64,000 nt of DNA. Origin: Paenibacillus cymbidii. GTDB lineage: Bacteria > Bacillota > Bacilli > Paenibacillales > NBRC-103111. Under the pieces are notes generated by a model that saw only the letters and a list, made by a program, of their open reading frames with translations, was not told the DNA's origin and ran no database searches. A program made the translations under genes and the position numbers. The stretch is from NCBI RefSeq assembly GCF_004764705.1, contig NZ_SHLX01000034.1, positions 31,272 to 95,271 of the forward strand, in the 5' to 3' direction. Shown here piece after piece: positions 20,201 to 29,924 of the stretch (the stretch's first letter is position 1; each line of letters opens with the position of its first letter).

Positions 20201-20888
20201 GGACCGCCGCGAGATCGAAGTGCAAGGCGAAGCCGAATCGAAGGTATATTCCGTCACCTACGGATCGCGGATCCGCGTGACGAAGGAGCAAGTCGTCGAA
20301 GCCGGCGACGAGCTGACCGACGGTTCGATCGACCCGAAAGACATGCTGCGCATCAAGGGCATCCGCGGGGTGCAGAACTACATCCTGCAGGAAGTGCAGC
20401 GCGTTTATCGGAACCAGGGCGTAGAAATCAACGACAAGCATATTGAAGTCATGATTCGCCAGATGCTCCGCAAAATCCGGATCGTCGACGCAGGCGACAC
20501 GGTTCTGCTTCCGGGGGCATTCGTCGATATCCATGAATATGAAGCGGCCAACAAAGACGCGCTGTTTGCGGGTCTGGAGCCGGCGGTTGCGAAACCGGTC
20601 CTGCTCGGGATCACGAAAGCGTCGCTCGAAACCGATTCCTTCCTGTCGGCGGCTTCGTTCCAGGAAACGACGCGCGTCCTGACCGACGCGGCGATCAAGG
20701 GCAAAGTCGACCAACTGCTCGGCCTGAAGGAGAATGTCATCATCGGCAAGCTGATTCCGGCCGGCACCGGCATGGCGCGCTACCGCAACATTCGCGTCAC
20801 CGATCCGAACGAAGAAGCAGTTGACGAGCTTGAAGGCGCAGACGTGGCCGATCTGGAAACAGGCGGCGCCGTGGTAGGCGTCAACTAG
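17244..20888 (+). CDS. rpoC: DNA-directed RNA polymerase subunit beta'
   Basis: RpoC carries the catalytic magnesium site [12 protein letters not shown] (near residue 446). It also has an N-terminal zinc site ([20 protein letters not shown], from about residue 60) and a second Cys cluster ([11 protein letters not shown], near 892). The 1214-residue length suits Paenibacillus. Translation starts at TTG 17244 after GAGGAGGG, giving [17 protein letters not shown]. Two stem-loops without T-tracts (20900-20961) follow before the str promoter, so some readthrough is possible. Confidence 0.98.
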   Translation: [1214 protein letters not shown]

Positions 20889-21014
20889 CGCAATCTCAAG
20901 GCTACCGGACTTGGATAGCCGGCCGCCGCGTTTCCCTTCGCAAGGCTGGGAAGCGCGGCGCTGACCGGCATATTTGTCTGGGGATGCGGGGAAAGATTTT
21001 GCCTCGGAACGTTC

Positions 21015-21043
21015 TTGACAGGGCATTTTCGAAATGCTACTAT
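21015..21043 (+). promoter_or_regulatory. sigma-A promoter of the str operon
   Basis: A perfect TTGACA (21015-21020) and TACTAT (21038-21043) with 17-bp spacing lie 53 bp before rplGB. Confidence 0.75.
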
Positions 21044-21096
21044 ATCGTAGTGTGCCAAAATGGCTATGGAACCGCTTTGTAACGGGGGATGCTTGC

Positions 21097-21348
21097 ATGC
21101 CTTACGAGAAAGTCAAACAAGCCGGGAAAATCAGCATTGGCACGAAACAAGCGACGAAGGCGATTGAGCTCGGCATTGCCGCGGAAGTGTTCGTCGCTAG
21201 CGATGCGGATCCGCGAATTACCGGCAGGGTGGCGAATCTGTGCAAGAAGATGGGCATCACCGTCACATACGTCGACTCCATGAAGCAGCTTGGCAAGAGC
21301 TGCGGCATCGACGTGGGCGCCGCGATTGTGGCAATTGTGAAGGATTGA
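21097..21348 (+). CDS. rplGB: L7Ae-family K-turn-binding protein (YbxF/RplGB)
   Basis: The 83-residue protein belongs to the L7Ae/L30e fold; the B. subtilis homologue binds kink-turn RNAs. The conserved GTKQATKAIELG, ASDADPRITGRV and GKSCGIDVGAA segments are visible. I chose ATG 21097 because it gives MPYEKVKQA, matching the family. Starts further upstream lie in the promoter region. The gene precedes rpsL, as in Bacillus. Confidence 0.92.
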   Translation: MPYEKVKQAGKISIGTKQATKAIELGIAAEVFVASDADPRITGRVANLCKKMGITVTYVDSMKQLGKSCGIDVGAAIVAIVKD

Positions 21349-21446
21349 ACGATTTTTTTTGCTCATTTACGAATCGCCTGGATCTGTGGGCTTGCAATAA
21401 GCGTATAGCGGATGCGATTTGATATTCTGGGGAAGGGGGTGGCGAC

Positions 21447-21866
21447 ATGCCAACGATTAACCAATTGGTTCGCAAAGGCCGCGAGGCGAAAGTAACGAAA
21501 TCCAAATCGCCGGCTTTGCAAGTAGGATTCAACGCATTGAAACGGGAACAAACCGATCTGAGCGCACCGCAGAAGCGCGGCGTATGCACCCGTGTAGGTA
21601 CCATGACTCCGAAAAAACCGAACTCGGCGCTGCGCAAGTATGCGCGGGTACGTTTGACGAATAAGGTTGAGGTTACGGCTTACATTCCGGGGATCGGTCA
21701 CAACCTGCAGGAGCACAGCGTTGTTCTTGTACGGGGCGGCCGGGTAAAAGACCTGCCGGGTGTCCGTTATCACATCGTTCGCGGCGCGCTGGACACAGCA
21801 GGCGTGAACAACCGCAAGCAAGCACGTTCCAAGTACGGAACGAAACGCGCGAAAGCGAAAAAATAA
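21447..21866 (+). CDS. rpsL: 30S ribosomal protein S12
   Basis: S12 sits at the decoding centre and affects fidelity and streptomycin binding. The 139-residue protein contains the decoding loop TPKKPNSALRKYARVRL with the drug-sensitive Lys-Pro arrangement, and the second loop IPGIGHNLQEHSVVLVRGGRVKDLPGVRYH. GGAAGGGGGTGG precedes ATG 21447. It heads the canonical rpsL-rpsG-fusA-tuf order. Confidence 0.98.
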   Translation: MPTINQLVRKGREAKVTKSKSPALQVGFNALKREQTDLSAPQKRGVCTRVGTMTPKKPNSALRKYARVRLTNKVEVTAYIPGIGHNLQEHSVVLVRGGRVKDLPGVRYHIVRGALDTAGVNNRKQARSKYGTKRAKAKK

Positions 21867-21915
21867 TCCGTTCTTTACCAAATCGGAATGAATCACGCCA
21901 GAAAGGGGGATAACT

Positions 21916-22386
21916 ATGCCACGTAAAGGTCCCGTAACACGCAGAGACGTATTGCCCGATCCGATTTACAACAGCAAGCTCGTAACCCGTTTGATCAACC
22001 GCATCATGATCGACGGCAAGCGCGGCGTTGCTCAATCGCTGCTCTACGATGCATTCAATGCCATCAAGGAGCGTACCGGCAAAGATCCGATGGAAGTGTT
22101 CGAGCAAGCGATCAAGAACATCATGCCAGTGCTGGAGGTTAAAGCACGTCGTGTCGGCGGTGCGAACTACCAGGTTCCGATCGAAGTCAAACCGGAACGC
22201 CGCACCTCGCTCGGCTTGCGTTGGCTCGTGAACTACTCTCGCCTGCGCGGCGAGAAAACGATGCAAGAAAGACTCGCATCGGAGATCATCGACGCCAGCA
22301 ACAACACCGGCGCTTCTGTCAAGAAACGCGAAGACACGCACAAGATGGCGGAAGCGAACAAGGCGTTCGCCCACTATCGCTGGTAG
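21916..22386 (+). CDS. rpsG: 30S ribosomal protein S7
   Basis: S7 nucleates assembly of the 30S head by binding the 3' domain of 16S rRNA and lines the E site. The 156-residue product shows MPRKGPVTRRDVLPDP, the beta-hairpin RRVGGANYQVPIEV and the C-terminal HKMAEANKAFAHYRW. AAAGGGGG precedes ATG 21916. It is the second main gene of the str operon. Confidence 0.98.
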   Translation: MPRKGPVTRRDVLPDPIYNSKLVTRLINRIMIDGKRGVAQSLLYDAFNAIKERTGKDPMEVFEQAIKNIMPVLEVKARRVGGANYQVPIEVKPERRTSLGLRWLVNYSRLRGEKTMQERLASEIIDASNNTGASVKKREDTHKMAEANKAFAHYRW

Positions 22387-22432
22387 AATGCTGCAAGTCC
22401 CAATGTAGAGGATGAAAGGAGAGACAACGCAT

Positions 22433-24508
<2,076 letters not shown>

Positions 24509-24616
24509 TCCCGCCGTTTGCATCCGATGTGTTATAAGAGCGGAGGACGTGCTCGCCAAGAGCGCTCCGTTCTTGTAAAATATAATGAGGAACCTATTAA
24601 GGAGGATCAGTTTACT

Positions 24617-25807
24617 ATGGGTAAAGCGAAATTTGAACGCAACAAACCGCACGTAAACATCGGCACCATCGGTCACGTCGACCATGGCAAAACGACTTTG
24701 ACGGCGGCAATTACGACTGTACTGTCCAAAAAATACGGCGGCGCTGCAGTAGCGTTCGACCAAATCGACAAAGCGCCGGAAGAGCGCGAGCGCGGTATCA
24801 CGATCTCGACGGCACACGTTGAGTACGAAACGAACAACCGTCACTACGCACACGTTGACTGCCCAGGCCACGCCGACTATGTCAAGAACATGATCACCGG
24901 CGCAGCACAAATGGACGGCGCGATTCTCGTTGTATCCGCAGCTGACGGCCCAATGCCGCAAACGCGCGAGCACATTTTGCTCTCCCGCCAGGTAGGCGTG
25001 CCTTACATCGTCGTATTCCTGAACAAATGCGACATGGTGGAAGACGAAGAATTGCTCGAGCTGGTTGAAATGGAAGTACGCGACCTGCTGTCCGAGTATG
25101 AATTCCCGGGCGACGACACGCCGATCGTGCGCGGTTCCGCTCGCGAAGCGCTGCAAAATCCGGAAGGCGAATGGGCACAAAAAATTGTTGAGCTGTTCGA
25201 GCATGTCGATACGTATATCCCGACTCCTGAGCGCGACACTGACAAGCCTTTCCTGATGCCTGTCGAGGACGTATTCTCGATCACAGGCCGCGGTACGGTT
25301 GCTACCGGTCGCGTAGAGCGTGGCGTTGTTAAAGTCGGCGATGAAGTTGAAATCATCGGCTTGACAGAAGGCACTCGCAAATGCGTCGTAACCGGCGTAG
25401 AAATGTTCCGCAAATTGCTTGATTCCGCTCAAGCGGGCGACAACATCGGCGCATTGCTCCGTGGTGTTGACCGTAAAGACATCGAGCGCGGCCAAGTTTT
25501 GGCGAAGCCGAACTCCGTTAAACCGCACACGAACTTCTCGGCTCAGATCTACGTCCTGACCAAAGAAGAAGGCGGCCGTCATAAGCCTTTCTTCACAGGC
25601 TACCGTCCGCAGTTCTACTTCCGGACGACGGACGTAACGGGCGTCATCACGTTGCCGGAAGGCACCGAGATGGTTATGCCTGGCGACAACATCACGGTAA
25701 CGGTTGAGCTGATTTCGCCAATCGCTATCGAAGAAGGTACTCGCTTCGCGATTCGCGAAGGCGGCCGTACCGTTGGCGCCGGCGCTGTTGCTACAATCTC
25801 CAAATAA
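24617..25807 (+). CDS. tuf: elongation factor Tu
   Basis: EF-Tu delivers aminoacyl-tRNA to the ribosome. The 396-residue protein shows GHVDHGKTTL, DCPGHADYVKNMITGAAQMDG, NKCDMV and the conserved domain II-III sequence to a final VGAGAVATISK. AAGGAGGATC precedes ATG 24617. It ends the str operon with tandem stem-loops. In Bacillus rpsJ follows closely, whereas here a catabolic island intervenes. Confidence 0.98.
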   Translation: MGKAKFERNKPHVNIGTIGHVDHGKTTLTAAITTVLSKKYGGAAVAFDQIDKAPEERERGITISTAHVEYETNNRHYAHVDCPGHADYVKNMITGAAQMDGAILVVSAADGPMPQTREHILLSRQVGVPYIVVFLNKCDMVEDEELLELVEMEVRDLLSEYEFPGDDTPIVRGSAREALQNPEGEWAQKIVELFEHVDTYIPTPERDTDKPFLMPVEDVFSITGRGTVATGRVERGVVKVGDEVEIIGLTEGTRKCVVTGVEMFRKLLDSAQAGDNIGALLRGVDRKDIERGQVLAKPNSVKPHTNFSAQIYVLTKEEGGRHKPFFTGYRPQFYFRTTDVTGVITLPEGTEMVMPGDNITVTVELISPIAIEEGTRFAIREGGRTVGAGAVATISK

Positions 25808-25811
25808 GCTG

Positions 25812-25871
25812 GCGGAGCCTGCATGGCTCCTCCGCTTGCGAAGCCCTCACCTTGGTGGGGGCTTTTTTTTG
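25812..25871 (+). terminator. tandem stem-loops and terminator after tuf
   Basis: A first hairpin (GCGGAGCC with GGCTCCTCCGC, 25812-25835) is followed by a terminator (AGCCCTCACC with GGTGGGGGCT, 25842-25862) and T8. Confidence 0.85.
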
Positions 25872-25964
25872 TTTTTCGCTGGCTCTCAGCCAAGCGCGAC
25901 TTAGAGCATAGTTTCACGCCATGGCCGCTGGTCGCAAATTTTGCGAAGACGGGGCCCGTTTTAG

Positions 25965-26164
25965 CCAAATAAGCAATAAAACATGGCCTATTTCGCGAAG
26001 CGCCTTACTCGAGGGGTGCTCCTACCGGCGGCTGCATCATCAGCCGCCCCAACTGCCTGCCATCCTGCAATATGCGGATGGCGAAACTGTCATTGCCCCG
26101 AAATCGTCGGGGCAAATGAAGTTGTGCCCTACGGCGGCCGTCGGGGCAAGAAGATCCTCAGCCG
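25965..26164 (+). repeat. left direct repeat flanking the tuf-rpsJ island
   Basis: This starts with the AATAAAACATGGC hairpin. From 25974 to 26013 it is identical over 40 bp to 37820-37859, and from 26014 to 26164 it is closely similar to 37932-38086. Shared blocks include CTGCCATCCTGCAATATGCG and ATGAAGTTGTGCCCT. The two copies have the same orientation and enclose the catabolic operon. Internal inverted repeats such as GCCCCGA with TCGGGGC suggest a structured element. No transposase ORF is present. Confidence 0.8.
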
Positions 26165-26169
26165 AAAAT

Positions 26170-26229
26170 GAAAATAATTTTCTAAAATAATTAATTTATA
26201 TTGAAGAAAATATTCACCCGATTTATAAT
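26170..26229 (+). promoter_or_regulatory. promoter and candidate operator of the catabolic operon
   Basis: TTGAAG (26201-26206) and a perfect TATAAT (26224-26229) are spaced by 17 bp in A/T-rich DNA. The odd palindrome GAAAATAATTTTC (26170-26182) lies about 20 bp upstream of the -35 box and resembles operators of RpiR-family regulators. The assignment to the regulator next door is inference. Confidence 0.65.
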
Positions 26230-26266
26230 ACATTTATCGAAAGCAAAAAGGGGGTCAAGAAGCGCG

Positions 26267-27157
26267 ATGGAAGCTGTTCACCCGATATCGGGAACGTTCG
26301 CACGCATGCGGGAAATTGCCGACGACCTGACTTCGTCGGAACGGAAAGCGGCGGAATATATCATGCAAAATGCCGATGAAGTCATTCACTTGTCGATTAC
26401 CGATCTGGCGCAAAAAAGCGAGAGCAGCGAATCGACCATCGTCCGGCTGTGCAAAAAATTGCGGTTGAAGGGGTATCAGGAGCTGCGGGTTGTGCTGGCG
26501 CAGGAGTTGGCTTCTCCGGTCAAACAAATTCATGCGCAGGTCGATTTGCAGGACTCGACGGAGGAAACGATGCGCAAAGTGTTTCAGGCCGCCCGTCAAG
26601 CGTTGGCCGACACCGAATCGCTGAACCAGACGGAGCAGCTCGAACACGCGGTGGAAACCATTCGCGGCGCAACAAGCATTTCGTTCTTCGGCATCGGCGC
26701 TTCGGGCGTTATCGCAACGGACGCCTATTATCGCTTCTCCAAGCTGGGCATCGGATGCCACGTCGCAACCGACGGGCACAGCCAGGCGAACAAAGCGATT
26801 CTGCTCGGAGAGGGCGATGTCGTGATCGGGATTTCGCATTCCGGGCGCACGCGCGACGTACTGCGGGCGTTGCATACGGCTAAGCTCGGGGGGGCCCGGA
26901 CCATCGCCATCACGCAATTCGGCCATTCGCCGATTACCGATCTCGCCGATGTCGTTTTGTTTACCTCTTCGATGGAGACGGCGTTCCGCACCGAAGCGAT
27001 GGCATCGCGAATTGCGCAAAGCGCCTTGCTCGATACGCTGTTCGTCAGCGTGGCGCTGACCCGGTACGAGCAAGTCATTCGCAACTACGACAAGGCGCGC
27101 GAAGGCACAACGGATATGCGTATCGATCACATTCGCGATTTGCAGCGCAGAAATTAG
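26267..27157 (+). CDS. MurR/RpiR-family transcriptional regulator
   Basis: The 296-residue protein has an N-terminal RpiR helix-turn-helix (about residues 5-80, with LTSSERKAAEYIM and STIVRLCKKLRLKGYQELR). A C-terminal SIS sugar-phosphate isomerase-like domain spans about 125-255 (SISFFGIGASGVIATDAYYR, VIGISHSGRTRDVLRAL). The family senses phosphosugars such as MurNAc-6-P. ATG 26267 is preferred because the longer frame would begin at 26201 inside the -35 box. It is the first gene of the island, 30 bp before the binding-protein gene, so it likely controls its own operon in response to a phosphorylated intermediate made by the kinase (inference). Confidence 0.9.
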   Translation: MEAVHPISGTFARMREIADDLTSSERKAAEYIMQNADEVIHLSITDLAQKSESSESTIVRLCKKLRLKGYQELRVVLAQELASPVKQIHAQVDLQDSTEETMRKVFQAARQALADTESLNQTEQLEHAVETIRGATSISFFGIGASGVIATDAYYRFSKLGIGCHVATDGHSQANKAILLGEGDVVIGISHSGRTRDVLRALHTAKLGGARTIAITQFGHSPITDLADVVLFTSSMETAFRTEAMASRIAQSALLDTLFVSVALTRYEQVIRNYDKAREGTTDMRIDHIRDLQRRN

Positions 27158-27187
27158 CAGTACCAATAGAAGAGAGGGGCATAAGTC

Positions 27188-28834
27188 ATGCGGAAATTGG
27201 GTCTTCTCGCTGTGCCGGTCGTCTTGTCGCTTGCCGTTCTTGCCGGATGTACGACGAAAGATTCGGCAAGCGGCACGCCTTCGCCATCCGCTTCGTCAGC
27301 ATCGCCGCAGCAGTCGCCGGCAGCGACAACCAAAGATTCGATCGTTTACGCGCAAAGCGTCGCCATCACGTCGCTGGATACGGCCGGCGCTCAGCCGCAA
27401 GGGTATCCGTCGGGCTATGAAGCCGCTTTTGCCATCTACAACGGGCTCGTCAAATTCGACGAGTCGCTTGGCTTCCAGCCGAGTCTGGCGGAGAAATGGA
27501 CGACGAGCGACGACGGCCTCACCTGGACCTTCACACTTCGTCAAGGTGTAACGTTCCAGGACGGTACTCCCTTCAACGCCGATGCAGTGGTCGGTTATTA
27601 CACGAAGATGCTCGACAAAACCTACAACGTGGGTTCGATTACGTTATGGGCGCCGATCGACAAAATCGTTAAGGATGGCGACTATTCGGTCAAAATCGTG
27701 ACGAAAGAGCCTTACGGCGGATTGCTTAACACGCTGGCGCACGGATCGGCGCTCATTCCGAGTCCGGCCGCGCTAACCAAATACGGCAAGGACATCGGCT
27801 TGAACCCGGTCGGCACAGGCCCGTATATGCTCGACAAATTTCAGCCCGGCACGGAACTGACGCTCAAGGCGTATGACAACTACTTCGGCGGCAAGCCGCT
27901 TTACAAACAAATCACGTACAAGTACGTCGGCGACGCAGCAGGCCGCATCGCGGCGCTGAAAAGCGGCCAGGCCGACGTCATCGATGCGGTGCCGGTCGAA
28001 ATGGCAGACGACCTGAAGTCAAACGCGAACATTGAAGTGATCAACAAACCGGGATTGCAGGTGTTCGGAGTCGGCTTGAACCAGACGAATCCGATTCTGC
28101 AGGACAAGGCGGTACGGCAGGCGCTCAACTACGCGATTCAGAAGGACGCGATCGTCAAGGCGCTGTTCAAAGGATACGCGACGGTGCTAACGAGCCCGCT
28201 GGCGCCGAACACGACCGGCTACGTCAAGTCGGGCGAATACGGCTACGATGCCGCCAAAGCGAAAAAAATGCTCGAAGACGCCGGCTGGAAAGCGGGAGCG
28301 GACGGCATTCTGCAGAAGGACGGCAAACGGATGTCGTTCAAGCTGCGCACCCCGGATGGCATGTATCCGAACGATGTGCTGGTTGCCGAAACGGTGCAAA
28401 ATCAGCTGAAAGCGATCGGCGTTGAAGTGAAAATCGACAAGGTGGAGAAGTCGACGTTCTGGAACAGCATCAAGGTGCCCAAGGCTAAGGTCGATTACGA
28501 TATGGCTTTGTTCGGTTACAATCCGTCCCATGGCAACGGCGTCATCCATATGGATGCGATGTTCGCAACGAACCCGAGCGAGACGGAAAACCCGGTGCAG
28601 TGGAATTTCAACTGGTACAGCAACAAGGAAGTAGACGCCGCGATCAAGGACGCGAATAAGCAGACAAACCCCGACAAACGCAACGAGTCGCTTGGCAAAG
28701 CGGAAAAAATCGTTTGGGACGAATCGCCGTACATCTGGCTGTATGCCAAAAACAACATCGTTGCGAAGAAAAAGGAAATCGGTCCGGTGACGGTGCTCCC
28801 CGTCGTCTTTACGCTGGTGCACCAAACCAAATAG
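27188..28834 (+). CDS. ABC transporter substrate-binding lipoprotein (SBP_bac_5, Opp/Dpp type)
   Basis: The 548-residue protein starts with a lipoprotein signal peptide whose lipobox is LAGC (Cys21), followed by a Ser/Pro/Ala linker (about 22-52). The rest is the large cluster C binding fold, with SGYEAAFAIYNGLVKFDE, the GTGPYMLDKF motif near residue 215 and AVRQALNYAIQKDAIVKALFKG near 310. Such proteins bind di- or oligopeptides, but many members bind oligosaccharides or opine-like compounds. The linked sugar-acid enzymes argue for a carbohydrate or aminosugar conjugate here (inference). Confidence 0.9.
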   Translation: MRKLGLLAVPVVLSLAVLAGCTTKDSASGTPSPSASSASPQQSPAATTKDSIVYAQSVAITSLDTAGAQPQGYPSGYEAAFAIYNGLVKFDESLGFQPSLAEKWTTSDDGLTWTFTLRQGVTFQDGTPFNADAVVGYYTKMLDKTYNVGSITLWAPIDKIVKDGDYSVKIVTKEPYGGLLNTLAHGSALIPSPAALTKYGKDIGLNPVGTGPYMLDKFQPGTELTLKAYDNYFGGKPLYKQITYKYVGDAAGRIAALKSGQADVIDAVPVEMADDLKSNANIEVINKPGLQVFGVGLNQTNPILQDKAVRQALNYAIQKDAIVKALFKGYATVLTSPLAPNTTGYVKSGEYGYDAAKAKKMLEDAGWKAGADGILQKDGKRMSFKLRTPDGMYPNDVLVAETVQNQLKAIGVEVKIDKVEKSTFWNSIKVPKAKVDYDMALFGYNPSHGNGVIHMDAMFATNPSETENPVQWNFNWYSNKEVDAAIKDANKQTNPDKRNESLGKAEKIVWDESPYIWLYAKNNIVAKKKEIGPVTVLPVVFTLVHQTK

Positions 28835-28847
28835 CGGCGCGTCTGCA

Positions 28848-28890
28848 GGGAACGGTCCCGCTCCGGATGACGGAGCCAGGGGCCGTTTCC
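28848..28890 (+). promoter_or_regulatory. intercistronic stem-loop after the binding-protein gene
   Basis: GGGAACGGTCCCGCTCCG pairs with CGGAGCCAGGGGCCGTTTCC with small bulges. No T-tract follows. Such hairpins commonly protect the binding-protein mRNA so that it outnumbers the permeases. Confidence 0.6.
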
Positions 28891-28949
28891 TCCCCGGCAC
28901 GACAATCGAAACGCGCCTTTGACGGCCGGTTGCCCAAGGAGGAATTGCC

Positions 28950-29870
28950 GTGATGGTTTACATGCGGCGCAGATTTCTGTATTTGCTGCTGCAGGTGTTT
29001 GTGCTTCTGACGCTAATGTTTTTCCTGTTTCGTCTCGTGCCGGGCGATCCGGCTTCCTTGATGCTCGGCGGCAACGCCTCCTCGGCCGAGGTCGATGCGC
29101 TGCGCGCCAAGCTCGGCCTTGACGAGCCGATGCTGCTGCAATACGCAACATACTTGCTCCACATGCTTCAAGGCAATTTCGGATTCTCGCTCAGCTATAA
29201 CATGCCCGTGCTAAGCGTGCTGGCCGATCGCGTCTGGCCGACCATCGAGCTGATGCTGCTCAGCACCGCCCTTGCTGTGCTGATCGGCGTACCGGCCGGA
29301 ATATGGTCGGGCTACAAGCCGCGTGCTGCCGGAAGCCGAGCGCTGCTTCTCGCCTGGATCGGCTTGCTGGCCGTCCCGAACTTCTGGCTCGGACTGCTCC
29401 TCGTGCAGTTGTTCGCCGTCAAGCTGAACTGGCTTCCGGCAATGAGCGACGGCAGTCTGATCGGCATGCTGCTTCCCGCGGCGGCGATTGCGGCTCGTCT
29501 CATTGCCCTTATTGCGCGAATGACGCGTACGGTCATGATGGAAGTGCTGCATGAGGATTATATTCGCACTGCAGAGGCGAAGGGGATGCCTGTCCGTACG
29601 ACGATATTCAAGCATGCGCTGCGGCCGGCGCTGCCGCCGATCGTGACGATGATCGGCCTGCAATCGGGATATTTGCTCGGAGGTTCGGTCGTCGTGGAAA
29701 ATTTATTCTCTTATCCCGGCATGGGGCAACTGCTGCTATCCGCCCAAAGCATGCGCGATTACGAGCTGATGCAGGGAATCACCGTTTTTTTTGTCGCAGG
29801 CTTCTTGCTGATGAACCTGTTCGTCGATCTGCTCTACAGCCGGCTCGATCCGCGCATTCGTTACGACTGA
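28950..29870 (+). CDS. ABC transporter permease (DppB/OppB type)
   Basis: The 306-residue integral membrane protein has about six transmembrane helices. The BPD_transp_1 (EAA) loop runs DYIRTAEAKGMPVRTTIFKHALRPALPPIVT near residues 205-235, and the N-terminal LLLQVFVLLTLMFFLFRLVPGDP is the hallmark of the B-type permease. GTG 28950 follows AAGGAGGAA; ATG 28953 is an alternative. It pairs with the next permease to form the channel of the island transporter. Confidence 0.92.
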   Translation: MMVYMRRRFLYLLLQVFVLLTLMFFLFRLVPGDPASLMLGGNASSAEVDALRAKLGLDEPMLLQYATYLLHMLQGNFGFSLSYNMPVLSVLADRVWPTIELMLLSTALAVLIGVPAGIWSGYKPRAAGSRALLLAWIGLLAVPNFWLGLLLVQLFAVKLNWLPAMSDGSLIGMLLPAAAIAARLIALIARMTRTVMMEVLHEDYIRTAEAKGMPVRTTIFKHALRPALPPIVTMIGLQSGYLLGGSVVVENLFSYPGMGQLLLSAQSMRDYELMQGITVFFVAGFLLMNLFVDLLYSRLDPRIRYD

Positions 29871-29924
29871 GGGCGCCCGTCATTGCCGAATGGCCGGCGA
29901 TTTTTGCGAAAGGAGGCGAAACGG

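Noticed and set aside
20900..20961. Two stem-loops after rpoC as an intrinsic terminator
   Set aside because: The stems are strong but no T-run follows, so I did not call a terminator.
17184..21098. 1304-aa ORF on the - strand opposite rpoC
   Set aside because: It is a shadow of rpoC caused by GC-rich codons; the + strand protein is unmistakable. The same applies to 14989-17187 (opposite rpoB) and 23333-25582 (opposite fusA-tuf).
25921..26190. 89-aa ORF within the left flanking repeat
   Set aside because: The right copy of the repeat does not preserve this frame because of its extra 72 bp.
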